64,000 nucleotides of DNA, taken from contig JBBIMP010000013.1 in assembly GCA_037444305.1 (NCBI GenBank), positions 62,001-126,000 of the forward strand. The letters run 5' to 3'. Source of the stretch: JBBIMP01 sp037444305 (GTDB taxonomy: Bacteria; Acidobacteriota; UBA6911). A program made the translations under genes and the position numbers. Under the pieces are notes generated by a model. It ran no database searches, was not told the origin of the DNA, and saw nothing but the letters and a program-made list of their open reading frames with translations. Of this stretch, positions 26,304-36,682 are shown piece by piece (position 1 is the first letter of the stretch; each line of letters opens with the position of its first letter).

Positions 26304-26942
26304 CTAGCGGGGAGCGGTGACAGGCTGGCCGCCATAAGTGAAGATGTACTCCTGGAAGCCGTGGCGAAGCAGGAAGGATCTCCCGGCACTGAATCCTTCC
26401 ATCATCTGGGAAATCTCCCGCGCCTGGTACCCGGGGCCCGACCGGAGCTCGCCGGATGGCCAGAGATATTGCAGCCTGTCCTTCCCGACGATCTGGAAGA
26501 CGGCCGGCAGGCTCGGAATCCTGGGATGGATGTGGAAGAGGGCGAACAGGAGCGTTCCCGGGAGGCAGAAGCCCCTGAGGTGCCGGACAAGGCCGGCGAT
26601 CTCCTCGCGGGATAGGTAATTGAGCAAGTCCCAGCAGAGGATCACTTCGAACCGGGCCTCGGGGCAGAGCGAAAGCATGCTCCCCAAATCCCGTGCCGAT
26701 GGTTCCCCCTCGGCCGCTGGCGCAGCGCGGGTCAGCGTCTCGACCAGCGAATCGCGCAGATCCTCGATCTGAAGCCGGCAGGGGAACTCGGACCAGAAGG
26801 CCACGCTGCTTCCCAGGGCGGGTCCCAGGTCCAGGACTGCCCAGGTCCGGTCTGCCGGCGTATGTTGCAGCAGGTAATCAAGGCCAGGCGATCCATGGAC
26901 CGCCGGGCCGGGGCCGGATTGGCCCGGTGGCACACCGGTCAT
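26304..26942 (-). CDS. Methyltransferase-like protein (class I SAM fold)
   Basis: This 212-residue protein has a Rossmann-like pattern: VLDLGPALGSSVAF near residue 38 as the SAM-binding glycine-rich loop, LQIEDL as the acidic strand-2 end, a FEVILCWDLLNYLS motif-IV-like strand, then HLRGFCLPG. This matches class I methyltransferases acting on small molecules or proteins, but the loop is less canonical than ExGxGxG. Its ATG overlaps the bactofilin stop by ATGA, so the two are translationally coupled. The substrate is unknown; the pairing with a cytoskeletal protein may be only operonic. Confidence 0.65.
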   Translation of the reverse strand: MTGVPPGQSGPGPAVHGSPGLDYLLQHTPADRTWAVLDLGPALGSSVAFWSEFPCRLQIEDLRDSLVETLTRAAPAAEGEPSARDLGSMLSLCPEARFEVILCWDLLNYLSREEIAGLVRHLRGFCLPGTLLFALFHIHPRIPSLPAVFQIVGKDRLQYLWPSGELRSGPGYQAREISQMMEGFSAGRSFLLRHGFQEYIFTYGGQPVTAPR

Positions 26943-27490
26943 CGATGCGGTTCCGCGCTTCCCGGGCGCTGCGCCTGCAGATCGGACTTGGAATCCGCCG
27001 CCGTCCCTGCCTGGGGAGGCTTCTGAATGAGAGGCATCCTGCGCTCGGGTTTTTCGGCCTGGGTGCCGGCTGCCGCTTCCGCCGGAGTGCCCTGGGTCAT
27101 GTCGATGCCGCCCTTGAAGCTGGCGCCATCCTCCATCGTCACCCGCGGCGCGAGCAGGTTCCCCCGGACGGTGCTGGAGCTGCGCAGTATGATCTGCTCT
27201 TCGCCGAAGAGGTTGCCGTGCACCTCTCCCTCGACGCAGATGATCCTGCCGATAATGTCGGCGCGCGCCCGGCCCTTCCGGCCGACGGTGACCGCGTGCC
27301 GGAGGAGCTCGATCTTCCCTTCCACCGCTCCCTGGATCAGCAGATCCTCTTCTCCCTTGAGGTTTCCCTTGATTTCTATGGTCGGGCCGATGACCGCCCG
27401 ATCCGCGGGCTGGACGGGCGGGTGAGCCTGCTGCAGGGGCGCAGGCTGCCGGATCGGCTGCTCTTCCGGTTCGTTTTTTTTCCACATCAT
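26939..27490 (-). CDS. Bactofilin (polymer-forming cytoskeletal protein)
   Basis: This 183-residue protein has the bactofilin beta-helix domain (about residues 35-140), with repeated hydrophobic turns such as IEIKGNLKGEEDLLIQG, VEGKI and GEVHGNLFGEE. It is flanked by proline/glutamine-rich disordered tails, the usual layout. Bactofilins self-assemble into nucleotide-free filaments that scaffold envelope enzymes. ATG at 27490 (or 27487) has GGAG about ten bases upstream. The frame is open without a stop into the upstream peroxiredoxin-like gene, so a fused product is possible. Confidence 0.85.
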   Translation of the reverse strand: MMWKKNEPEEQPIRQPAPLQQAHPPVQPADRAVIGPTIEIKGNLKGEEDLLIQGAVEGKIELLRHAVTVGRKGRARADIIGRIICVEGEVHGNLFGEEQIILRSSSTVRGNLLAPRVTMEDGASFKGGIDMTQGTPAEAAAGTQAEKPERRMPLIQKPPQAGTAADSKSDLQAQRPGSAEPHR

Positions 27491-28198
27491 GGCTGAGGTC
27501 TCCGTGTCTGGATGGCGGGACGGAAACTCCTGGCGTCCCTGGATTTGGGATTTTAACCGATCTGTCCGGAAAATGCGCTCAGGATCCAGTGCCTCGAGCA
27601 GAACGCCGGCGTCCGGACGGTCATCGGGGCCCGCCGACGGCCGCGCGAGCGTCAGCCGGCCGTCGGCGGCTACCACGAAATCGCCCCCCTGCTGCAAACC
27701 GTCGCCCACGGCGCGGAAAAGTTTTCGCCCCGCCAGTGCCCAGCGGGCATATTGCCAGAGAATGCCCGGTGTCAGGACGCGGACCGGCGACAGGCGGCCC
27801 AGGCCATAGGCGCGGTAGGCTGCCAGTCCGGGATCGGAGAGAAAGCGGGTGCAGCTGATCAGGGTGGAGAGCGGGACGGACTCCCTTCCGGTGCCGGTAC
27901 CGAGCGCGGGCCGCAGGGAGTGCTCCACGAAAAATGGAAGCCACTCCTGCAGGATCCGCAGCGGGGCAAAGGAAATGACCAACAGGGCCGTCTCCCGCCG
28001 TTGGAACGATTCGATTGTCTCTGGCCGGTGCAACTGCACCAGGTGATCCGCGCAATAGAGTCAGGCGAGGTGGCGCAGGAAGACCAGCACGGCCGGCTTC
28101 GGGGCGAGGGCGAGCCGGATCTCGCCGCCGTCGGTGCAGGGCAGCGTGAAATCGGGTGCCTGATTTCCCGGACGGGGCACGTGTAACCGGGTGCGCAT
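27491..28198 (-). CDS. Peroxiredoxin-like selenoprotein candidate (in-frame TGA = Sec46), continuous with bactofilin
   Basis: Reading from the ATG at 28198, the first 45 codons give a thioredoxin-fold start (GNQAPDFTLPCTDGGEIRL, then LVFLRHLA). A TGA follows at 28063-28061 and the same frame then continues LYCADHLVQL. In the AhpC/TSA-like Prx family this site reads FLRH-x-x-C-x-x-C, so TGA replaces the first redox cysteine and gives U-x-x-C. The rest is family-like: LSDPGLAAYRAYGLGR, LTPGILWQYARW, GGDFVVAADGRLTLA. No other stop occurs for 236 codons. A hairpin with GU in its loop lies 19-36 bases after TGA. There is no stop before the bactofilin ATG. A nonsense mutation is the alternative reading. 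Conventional annotation would begin at the GTG at 28039, after the TGA. Confidence 0.7.
28025..28042 (-). promoter_or_regulatory. Candidate bacterial SECIS hairpin
   Basis: On the minus strand CTGGTGC-AGTT-GCACCGG forms a seven-pair stem (one G-U pair) with a four-base loop containing GU. It is placed 19-36 bases after the in-frame TGA, within the usual distance for bacterial SECIS elements. Confidence 0.5.
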
Positions 28199-28236
28199 TT
28201 CTCTCAATCCCAGGTGGTCGTGGATGGAGCGGCACA

Positions 28237-28242
28237 ATTATA
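28237..28242 (-). promoter_or_regulatory. -10 element upstream of the peroxiredoxin-like gene
   Basis: A perfect TATAAT on the minus strand lies 39 bases before the ATG at 28198. The best -35 match, TTGTCG, is 20 bases upstream, which is long, so only the -10 is claimed. A GGGATTGAGAGA purine-rich stretch precedes the ATG. Confidence 0.4.
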
Positions 28243-28345
28243 GGCGAAAAGTGCATGTGCGGCGACAAAAGCGTTCCGCGGAGAATCGCGCAGAGCGCAG
28301 AGAGAAGGCTCGCCGAGCAGCCGAAGGTCCCGGCGAGGGGCGAAG

Positions 28346-28374
28346 TTGACGCTACGGGTAGGGCCCCCTAGAAT
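28346..28374 (+). promoter_or_regulatory. Promoter of uvrA
   Basis: TTGACG at 28346-28351 and TAGAAT at 28369-28374 with 17-base spacing. The predicted transcript begins near 28381, only about 12 bases before the ATG, and no Shine-Dalgarno sequence is visible. No LexA-like palindrome was seen. Confidence 0.65.
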
Positions 28375-28392
28375 TATCTATTTGGCCTGACC

Positions 28393-31188
<2,796 letters not shown>

Positions 31189-31266
31189 AACGCATTGCAC
31201 GGAGGATCTCGGAGCAGCGCTGAGAAACACGGAGCAAAGCGCCGAGGCCCCCGGTGAAGAACCGCA
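31189..31266. repeat. Degenerate ACGGAG-type repeat
   Basis: AACGCATTGCACGGAGGATC at 31189-31208, followed by CTCGGAGCAG and AACACGGAGCAAAGCG, resembles the left arm of the long inverted repeat at 52075-52173. Only one arm is clear here. Confidence 0.4.
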
Positions 31267-31338
31267 TTGCTTTTAACCGTACCCGGCGGGATCAAATCCC
31301 TTGACTTGGTCCGAGCGGTTGAAACATCTTGGAGGTCT

Positions 31339-31911
31339 ATGCAGGAATCGATTCGATGCGCCGTTGCCGAAAGCCTGGAGCTGAAAAGAGCCTTCTTTGC
31401 GGCCAACGAAATCCGGATCGCCACGCTGGCCGAGGCTGTGGCCGCGGCCCTGGCCAGGGGGAACAAAGTGCTGCTCTACGGGAACGGCGGCAGCGCGGCC
31501 GATGCGCAGCACATCGCCGCCGAGCTTGTGGGGCGCTACCGGAACGAACGGAGGGCGCTCCCGGCCATCGCCCTGACGACGGACACTTCGATCCTGACCG
31601 CCGTGGCCAACGACTACGGGTATGAACAGGTGTTCGTCCGGCAGCTCCGGGCGCTCGGCGCGCCGGGCGACGTCAGCCTGGCCATCTCCACCAGCGGAAA
31701 CTCCGCCAGCGTCCTCGAGGCATCGGCGGCGGCGTCTGAAATGGGAATGGTGACGGTGGGCCTCACGGGCATGGACGGGGGGCGGCTGGGCCGGATGGTG
31801 GAGCACCACCTGTGCGTGCCGCATCCATCGACCGCCAGGGTTCAGGAAGTGCACATCATGATCGGCCATCTCCTCTGTGAACTGGTGGAAGAGCGGGTGA
31901 AAGGAGACTGA
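31339..31911 (+). CDS. gmhA: Phosphoheptose isomerase-like SIS-domain protein
   Basis: This 190-residue protein is a SIS-domain sugar isomerase: LLYGNGGSAADAQHIAAELVGRY is the GmhA signature region (about residues 45-70), followed by ISTSGNSASVL and the C-terminal VQEVHIMIGHLLCELVE. GmhA converts sedoheptulose 7-phosphate to D-glycero-manno-heptose 7-phosphate for lipopolysaccharide. The start at 31339 has GGAGGT three bases upstream; an earlier in-frame ATG lacks a ribosome site. The next gene follows after five bases, suggesting co-transcription. Confidence 0.9.
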   Translation: MQESIRCAVAESLELKRAFFAANEIRIATLAEAVAAALARGNKVLLYGNGGSAADAQHIAAELVGRYRNERRALPAIALTTDTSILTAVANDYGYEQVFVRQLRALGAPGDVSLAISTSGNSASVLEASAAASEMGMVTVGLTGMDGGRLGRMVEHHLCVPHPSTARVQEVHIMIGHLLCELVEERVKGD

Positions 31912-31916
31912 AGCGA

Positions 31917-32888
31917 ATGTCCAAATACACTGTCCGCCCTTTCGACCTCGGCCGCATCCGCACCTATCCGCTCAGGGAGAGGCCGAGCAAGGTGGAGGTG
32001 GGATCGTTCGCGAAGCCGCACGCCAGGGGCGGGGCGGTCGCAGCCTTTCTCGAGAGCCTGCCGGACATCCTGGGCGCGAGAAACCTGAAGGAGCTGGCGC
32101 ACGCCATAGCCGGGGCGAGGAACCTGGACAAACCCATCCTCTGGGGTCTTGGCGGGCACGTCATCAAGACGGGTCTCAGCCCCATCCTGATCGATCTGAT
32201 GGACCGCGGATTCGTATCGGGCATTGCCCTGAACGGGGCCGGCGTGATCCACGATTTCGAGATCGCGCTCATAGGCTCCACGAGCGAAGACGTCGAGGCG
32301 CAGCTGGAGCAGGGCGCTTTCGGCATGGCCAGCGAAACGGGGCAGGGGATCAACCGGGCAATCCGCGAGGGCGCGGAGAGGGGGCAGGGGATCGGGGAAG
32401 CGCTGGGTGCCCACCTCTCCCGGATCGGCCCCGAATGCGGGGATTTCAGCCTCCTGCTGCAGGCCTGGCTCCGCGGCATCCCGGTCACGGTCCACGTCAC
32501 CATCGGCGCCGACATCATCCACAACCACCCGGACATCTCGCCCGCGGCGATCGGTGAAGGATCGCACCGCGACTTCCGGCTCCTCGCGAGCCTGGTCGCG
32601 CTGCTGGACGGCGGCGGCGTCTTTCTCAACTGCGGGTCCGCCGTGACGCTCCCCGAAGTCTTTCTCAAGTGCATCACCCTGGTCCGGAACAGCGGCGGCC
32701 GCCTGCAGGATTTCACCACCGCCAACCTCGATTTCATCCAGCATTACAGACCCACCGAAAACGTCGTCCGACGACCGGTGCGCCAGGGCGGCCGCGGAAT
32801 CGCGCTCACCGGGCACCACGAGATCCTTCTCCCCCTCCTGGCCGCATGGCTCGTGGAACTCTCCCCGGCACCCCCGAGCAATGGCTGA
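31917..32888 (+). CDS. Conserved protein of unknown function in the gmhA operon (possibly deoxyhypusine-synthase-like)
   Basis: This 323-residue soluble protein is not confidently recognised. It shows alternating strand/helix patterns with glycine-rich turns (WGLGGHVIKTGLSP, ALNGAGVIHDFEIALIG, ADIIHNHPDIS, LDGGGVFLNCGSAVTLPE), compatible with a Rossmann-like nucleotide-binding fold. Several histidines and acidic residues are clustered (GAGVIHDFE, IIHNHPD). A link to deoxyhypusine-synthase-like proteins is possible but was not verified. It lies five bases after gmhA and overlaps the DUF309 gene, which points to a shared transcript and maybe sugar-phosphate or nucleotide chemistry. Confidence 0.6.
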   Translation: MSKYTVRPFDLGRIRTYPLRERPSKVEVGSFAKPHARGGAVAAFLESLPDILGARNLKELAHAIAGARNLDKPILWGLGGHVIKTGLSPILIDLMDRGFVSGIALNGAGVIHDFEIALIGSTSEDVEAQLEQGAFGMASETGQGINRAIREGAERGQGIGEALGAHLSRIGPECGDFSLLLQAWLRGIPVTVHVTIGADIIHNHPDISPAAIGEGSHRDFRLLASLVALLDGGGVFLNCGSAVTLPEVFLKCITLVRNSGGRLQDFTTANLDFIQHYRPTENVVRRPVRQGGRGIALTGHHEILLPLLAAWLVELSPAPPSNG

Positions 32889-33309
32889 TACCGGAAAAAG
32901 TCCGGAACCGACCCCGGCGATCAGGGCAGAAATGCGGAAGGCGGCCCGGGAATTCAATGCCGGTCGCTTTTTCGAATGTCACGACACGCTGGAGGAGGTC
33001 TGGCGGGGCGTCCGTGGGCCGGCGAGGGACTTTTTCCAGGGATTGATCCAGGTGGCGGTCGGCTTCTACCACCTGGACAATCGGAACCTGCGCGGCGCGA
33101 AAAGCCAGCTGGAGAAGGGCCTGGCGAAGCTGGACACCTACGGGGACGAGTACCTGGGCGTGGAGTTGGCCCGGTTCCGGCGCAGCGTGCGGGCCTGGCT
33201 GGAGAGGATCCGGGAAGGAGCGCCCGCCCGGGCGACGCTTTCCGAGCTGCCCAGGCTTTCCTTTCTCAGGGGCGAAGGAGAAGGGTCGCGGTCCTCAAGA
33301 AAGCCTTGA
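32881..33309 (+). CDS. DUF309 domain protein
   Basis: This 142-residue helical protein carries the DUF309 signature: FNAGRFFECHDTLEEVW (about residues 25-41), then FFQGLIQVAVGFYH and a second helical pair around GAKSQLEKGLAKL. The buried His and Glu residues of the motif may bind metal, but function is unknown. It overlaps the preceding gene by eight bases and its 3' end overlaps the convergent TPR lipoprotein gene by 44 bases. Confidence 0.85.
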   Translation: MADTGKSPEPTPAIRAEMRKAAREFNAGRFFECHDTLEEVWRGVRGPARDFFQGLIQVAVGFYHLDNRNLRGAKSQLEKGLAKLDTYGDEYLGVELARFRRSVRAWLERIREGAPARATLSELPRLSFLRGEGEGSRSSRKP

Positions 33310-34051
33310 ACTTTTCATCCTTGCGCACCGGGTCGAAATCCGGTTCCACGAGGATGTCGTCAAGGTCGGTGAAGCCGTTGTTCAAGGCAAGCTGCAGGTT
33401 TTCCAGCGTCCTCTCGATGTCTCCCAGGGAGGCGTGCAGCCGGGCCATGAAATAGTACCGGTCCACGGGCGCGGTCTGGCTGCCCGCGGCTACGAGACTC
33501 ACCGCCTCGCTTTTACTCAACACCTGCGGGTCGATCTGGAGGCCCTTCCGCCATTCCTCCATCCCCTTTTCGAACTTGTTCTTTTCGAAGTAGAGCGTTC
33601 CGAGGTTGATGTGAAAGGAGGCCACGTTGGGATCGAGCGAGATGGCTTTCCTGTAGAAGCGCTCGGCCTTCCCCTTTTCGTTGGTCGCGAAGTAGACGGA
33701 GCCGAGATTGTTGTAGGCGTAGGGATATTTCTGGTTGAGTCCGATGGAACGCCGGAAGGCCGACCCGGCCTCGGTGAAGAACTTGAGCTGTGAATAGGTG
33801 ATGCCGAGCTTGTTGTAGATGTACTCGCTGTTGGGGTTCAGGCGGCTGGCTTCGAGGTACTTGATGAGGGCCGCGTAGTAATCGCGCCGCGCGAAGGAGA
33901 GGTCCGCTTCGCGCGCGGCATTGTTTGCCTTGAGAATGTCTTCCTGTGGCACCGGAACCCTGGCCACGCGCGGTATGCCGCAGGCGGAAGCAAGAGCCGC
34001 AATCAGGAATATGGAGACGGCCCAGGCAGGACCGCGGGCATTCATCGTCAT
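33266..34051 (-). CDS. TPR-repeat lipoprotein
   Basis: This 261-residue protein has a lipoprotein signal (hydrophobic segment ending ALASAC, lipidated cysteine at about residue 24) followed by four or more tetratricopeptide repeats, with typical pairs such as YNKLGITYSQLKFFTEA, YNNLGSVYFATNEKGKA and HINLGTLYFEKNKFEKG. It is probably attached to the outer membrane and mediates protein contacts. The last part resembles the end of other acidobacterial TPR proteins (DILVEPDFDPVRKDEKF). Start at 34051 or two codons later. Confidence 0.82.
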   Translation of the reverse strand: MTMNARGPAWAVSIFLIAALASACGIPRVARVPVPQEDILKANNAAREADLSFARRDYYAALIKYLEASRLNPNSEYIYNKLGITYSQLKFFTEAGSAFRRSIGLNQKYPYAYNNLGSVYFATNEKGKAERFYRKAISLDPNVASFHINLGTLYFEKNKFEKGMEEWRKGLQIDPQVLSKSEAVSLVAAGSQTAPVDRYYFMARLHASLGDIERTLENLQLALNNGFTDLDDILVEPDFDPVRKDEKFKAFLRTATLLLRP

Positions 34052-34141
34052 CCCCCAATCATATCTGCGCCGGCTTGATGGTTCAAGGAATGCAGGCGAG
34101 CGGGGATGAGGGATTTCGTGCGGGCGCCGCGGGCCGGCAGG

Positions 34142-34543
34142 CTACAGGGTGCCGACGATGCTGTTGGCCTTCACCTCGAACTTGATCAGGTGGTCGAGGA
34201 ATATCAGGTCGACGGGAATCTCATAGCGGATGGTCACGAGGATCTTGCCGGCAAAACGATCGATCTTTATGTTTTCCTGTTTGAGCCGGATCTCGTTTTT
34301 CCTGCCCAGGGTGATCAGGTTGCTCATCAGCGTCTCGTCATTGTGATAGTGCGCGCCCGCGCGGCTGACTTCGATGGCGACGTCGCTCTCGAGGCTCTTG
34401 TGGGAATAGTAGTGGGGCCCCATCCTGAGGCCGACGACGATCATGACTCCCAGGATGACCAACGAAACCAGGCAGCCGACGGCGCCGCGTCCGTCCTGGG
34501 ACGAAAGCAGTTTCGTCCAGGGCTGAAATGCTGGCTTGGTCAT
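34142..34543 (-). CDS. Small membrane-anchored protein of unknown function
   Basis: This 133-residue protein has one N-terminal membrane helix (VGCLVSLVILGVMIVVGL at about residues 21-38) preceded by a QDGRG turn, and an extracytoplasmic domain of about 90 residues rich in charged strands. The layout matches DUF4845-like pseudopilin-style proteins common in acidobacteria. The ATG at 34543 is chosen because GGGAG lies eight bases upstream; a frame extending to 34621 has no ribosome site. It lies between the TPR lipoprotein and lepA on the same strand. Confidence 0.6.
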   Translation of the reverse strand: MTKPAFQPWTKLLSSQDGRGAVGCLVSLVILGVMIVVGLRMGPHYYSHKSLESDVAIEVSRAGAHYHNDETLMSNLITLGRKNEIRLKQENIKIDRFAGKILVTIRYEIPVDLIFLDHLIKFEVKANSIVGTL

Positions 34544-34645
34544 GCTCAAATCTCCCGACAATCCACTCACCGGAGATTCATCGGCCGGCAGGCCGTGCGG
34601 CATTAGGAATCGCTCACCCATCTCCGCGCCGGGCGTAAAATCACT

Positions 34646-36448
34646 TTATTGCTCGACTTTGAGAACCGCCAGAAACGCTTCCTGCGGGATCTCGACCCGC
34701 CCGAGGCGCTTCATCCGTTTTTTTCCTTCCTTCTGTTTTTCGAGCAGCTTGCGCTTACGGGTGATGTCGCCCCCGTAGCACTTGGCGAGCACATTTTTCC
34801 GTATGGCGCGCACGACCTCGCGGGCGATGATCTTGCTCCCTATGGCCGCCTGGATCACGACTTCGAACATCTGCCGCGGGATGAGCTCCTTCATCTTGGC
34901 GGCGAGCGCTCTGCCTCGGAACTGGGCCGCATCTGCGTGGACGATCAGCGACAGCGCGTCCACGGGCTCCCCGCTGACAAGGATGTCGAGCTTGACGAGG
35001 CGGGACTCCTGGTACCCCGAGAAGTGGTAGTCCAGCGAGGCGTAGCCGCGGGAGACCGATTTCAGGCGGTCGTAGAAATCCAGGACGATTTCGTTCAGCG
35101 GGAGCTCATAGGTGATCAGAACCCGGTTCGGCGACACGTACTCGAAGCCCTTCTGCGTGCCCCGCTTTTCCTCCGCCAGCTTCAGGATCGCGCCGACGTA
35201 CTCGTCGCCGGTGAGGATCATGGCCGTGATCATGGGCTCTTCGAATCGTTCAATGTCGCCGGCCGGCGGGAGTTTTGACGGGTTGTGGATTTCCTGCGTC
35301 TCCCCCTTTTTGTTGGTGACGCGGTAGCGCACGCCCGGGGCGGTGGTGATGAGGGACAGGTCGAACTCGCGCTCGAGTCGTTCCTGCACGATCTCCATGT
35401 GCAGCAGCCCGAGGAAGCCGCAGCGGAAGCCGAATCCGAGCGCGCCGGAGTTGTCCGGCTCGTAGAAGAACGAGGAATCGTTCAGCTGGAGCTTCTCCAG
35501 GGCGTCCCGGAGGTCTTCATATTGGGCGCTTTCGGTCGGGTAGAGCCCGGAGAAGACCATCGGCTTGATCTCCTGGAAGCCCGGGAAGGGTTCGGTCGTG
35601 GGGCGCGCATCCTCGGTGATCGTGTCCCCGATCTTGGTGTCGGCCACCCGCTTGATGCCCGCGACCACGAACCCGACCTCGCCGACCGAGAGCTCGTCGG
35701 CGGGCTCGAACTTTGGCGTGATCACCCCGACCTGCTCAACGGTGAACGACTGGCGGGCGGCCATCAGGCGGATCTTCATCCCCTTCCTGACGGTCCCGTC
35801 GATCACGCGCACCAGGACGATGACGCCGCGGTAGGAGTCGTACCAGGAGTCGAAGATCAGGGCCTTGAGCGGCTTGTCGTATTCGCCGCGGGGGGGCGGG
35901 AAGCGGTGGATGATAGCCTCCAGGATCTCCTCGGTGCCGATCCCCTCCTTCGCGCTGGCCAGGACGGCGTCGTGGGCTTCCAGCCCGATGATGTTTTCGA
36001 TCTGGTCCCTGATGCGGTCCGTATCCGCGCGGGGCAGGTCGATCTTGTTGATGACCGGGACGATCTCCAGGTGGTGGTCGAGCGCCAGGTAGGCGTTCGC
36101 CAGCGTCTGGGCCTCGACCCCCTGCGAGGCGTCCACCACGAGGAGGGCCCCCTCGCACGCGGAGAGGCTGCGGGAGACTTCGTAGGAGAAATCGACGTGC
36201 CCCGGGGTGTCGATCAGGTTCAGGACATAGTCCTGCCCGTTCAGGGCGCGGTAGTTCAGGCGGACCGAGTGCGCCTTGATGGTGATCCCCCGCTCGCGCT
36301 CCAGGTCCATGGCGTCGAGCACCTGGTCGGCCATCTCGCGGGCGGAAAGCGCGCCCGTCGCCTCCAGGAGGCGGTCGGCGAGCGTCGACTTGCCGTGGTC
36401 GATGTGGGCGATGATGGAGAAATTGCGGATGAACTGCTTGTCGGTCAA
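34646..36448 (-). CDS. lepA: Elongation factor 4 (back-translocating GTPase)
   Basis: This 600-residue translational GTPase is full length. It has P-loop AHIDHGKSTLADR at residues 15-27, DTPGHVDF (G3) and NKIDLPRAD (G4). Domain II and III follow, then the LepA-specific C-terminal region ending RRFVAVL-like with KMKRLGRV. It binds stalled ribosomes and back-translocates tRNA. The start codon is TTG (MTDKQF), since no ATG fits upstream. No strong Shine-Dalgarno sequence precedes it. Confidence 0.95.
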   Translation of the reverse strand: MTDKQFIRNFSIIAHIDHGKSTLADRLLEATGALSAREMADQVLDAMDLERERGITIKAHSVRLNYRALNGQDYVLNLIDTPGHVDFSYEVSRSLSACEGALLVVDASQGVEAQTLANAYLALDHHLEIVPVINKIDLPRADTDRIRDQIENIIGLEAHDAVLASAKEGIGTEEILEAIIHRFPPPRGEYDKPLKALIFDSWYDSYRGVIVLVRVIDGTVRKGMKIRLMAARQSFTVEQVGVITPKFEPADELSVGEVGFVVAGIKRVADTKIGDTITEDARPTTEPFPGFQEIKPMVFSGLYPTESAQYEDLRDALEKLQLNDSSFFYEPDNSGALGFGFRCGFLGLLHMEIVQERLEREFDLSLITTAPGVRYRVTNKKGETQEIHNPSKLPPAGDIERFEEPMITAMILTGDEYVGAILKLAEEKRGTQKGFEYVSPNRVLITYELPLNEIVLDFYDRLKSVSRGYASLDYHFSGYQESRLVKLDILVSGEPVDALSLIVHADAAQFRGRALAAKMKELIPRQMFEVVIQAAIGSKIIAREVVRAIRKNVLAKCYGGDITRKRKLLEKQKEGKKRMKRLGRVEIPQEAFLAVLKVEQ

Positions 36449-36646
36449 GGTCCGTGCGCCCCGGCGAAAAAATTAGTTATGGTACACGTCAATCGTCCGG
36501 CAAACAACCTCGAGTTGCAATGCCTGTGTTGACTTTTACGGCACCGCGCGCTGCAGCGAGATATTTCTGCCGCCCCGAGTGACCACGGCGATCAAGGCGA
36601 GGTTCGGGCGCTCCTGACGGGCATTCGAGTAAGGGGGGAGCGAGAG

Positions 36647-36670
36647 CCCCCGGCCCCGAAGGGCCGGGGG
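36647..36670 (-). terminator. GC-rich TTCG hairpin downstream of the MtrB-like gene
   Basis: A perfect ten-pair stem with a four-base loop (CCCCCGGCCC on the minus strand, TTCG loop) lies 12 bases after the stop of the porin gene. No T-run follows, so it may act as a mRNA 3' stabiliser or a Rho-assisted terminator. Confidence 0.6.
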
Positions 36671-36682
36671 TCGTGGGGGAGG

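Noticed and set aside
28281..28340. CRISPR-like or tandem repeat from the GCAGAG motifs near 28300
   Set aside because: Only two or three short imperfect GCAGAG units without spacers; likely a degraded intergenic repeat.
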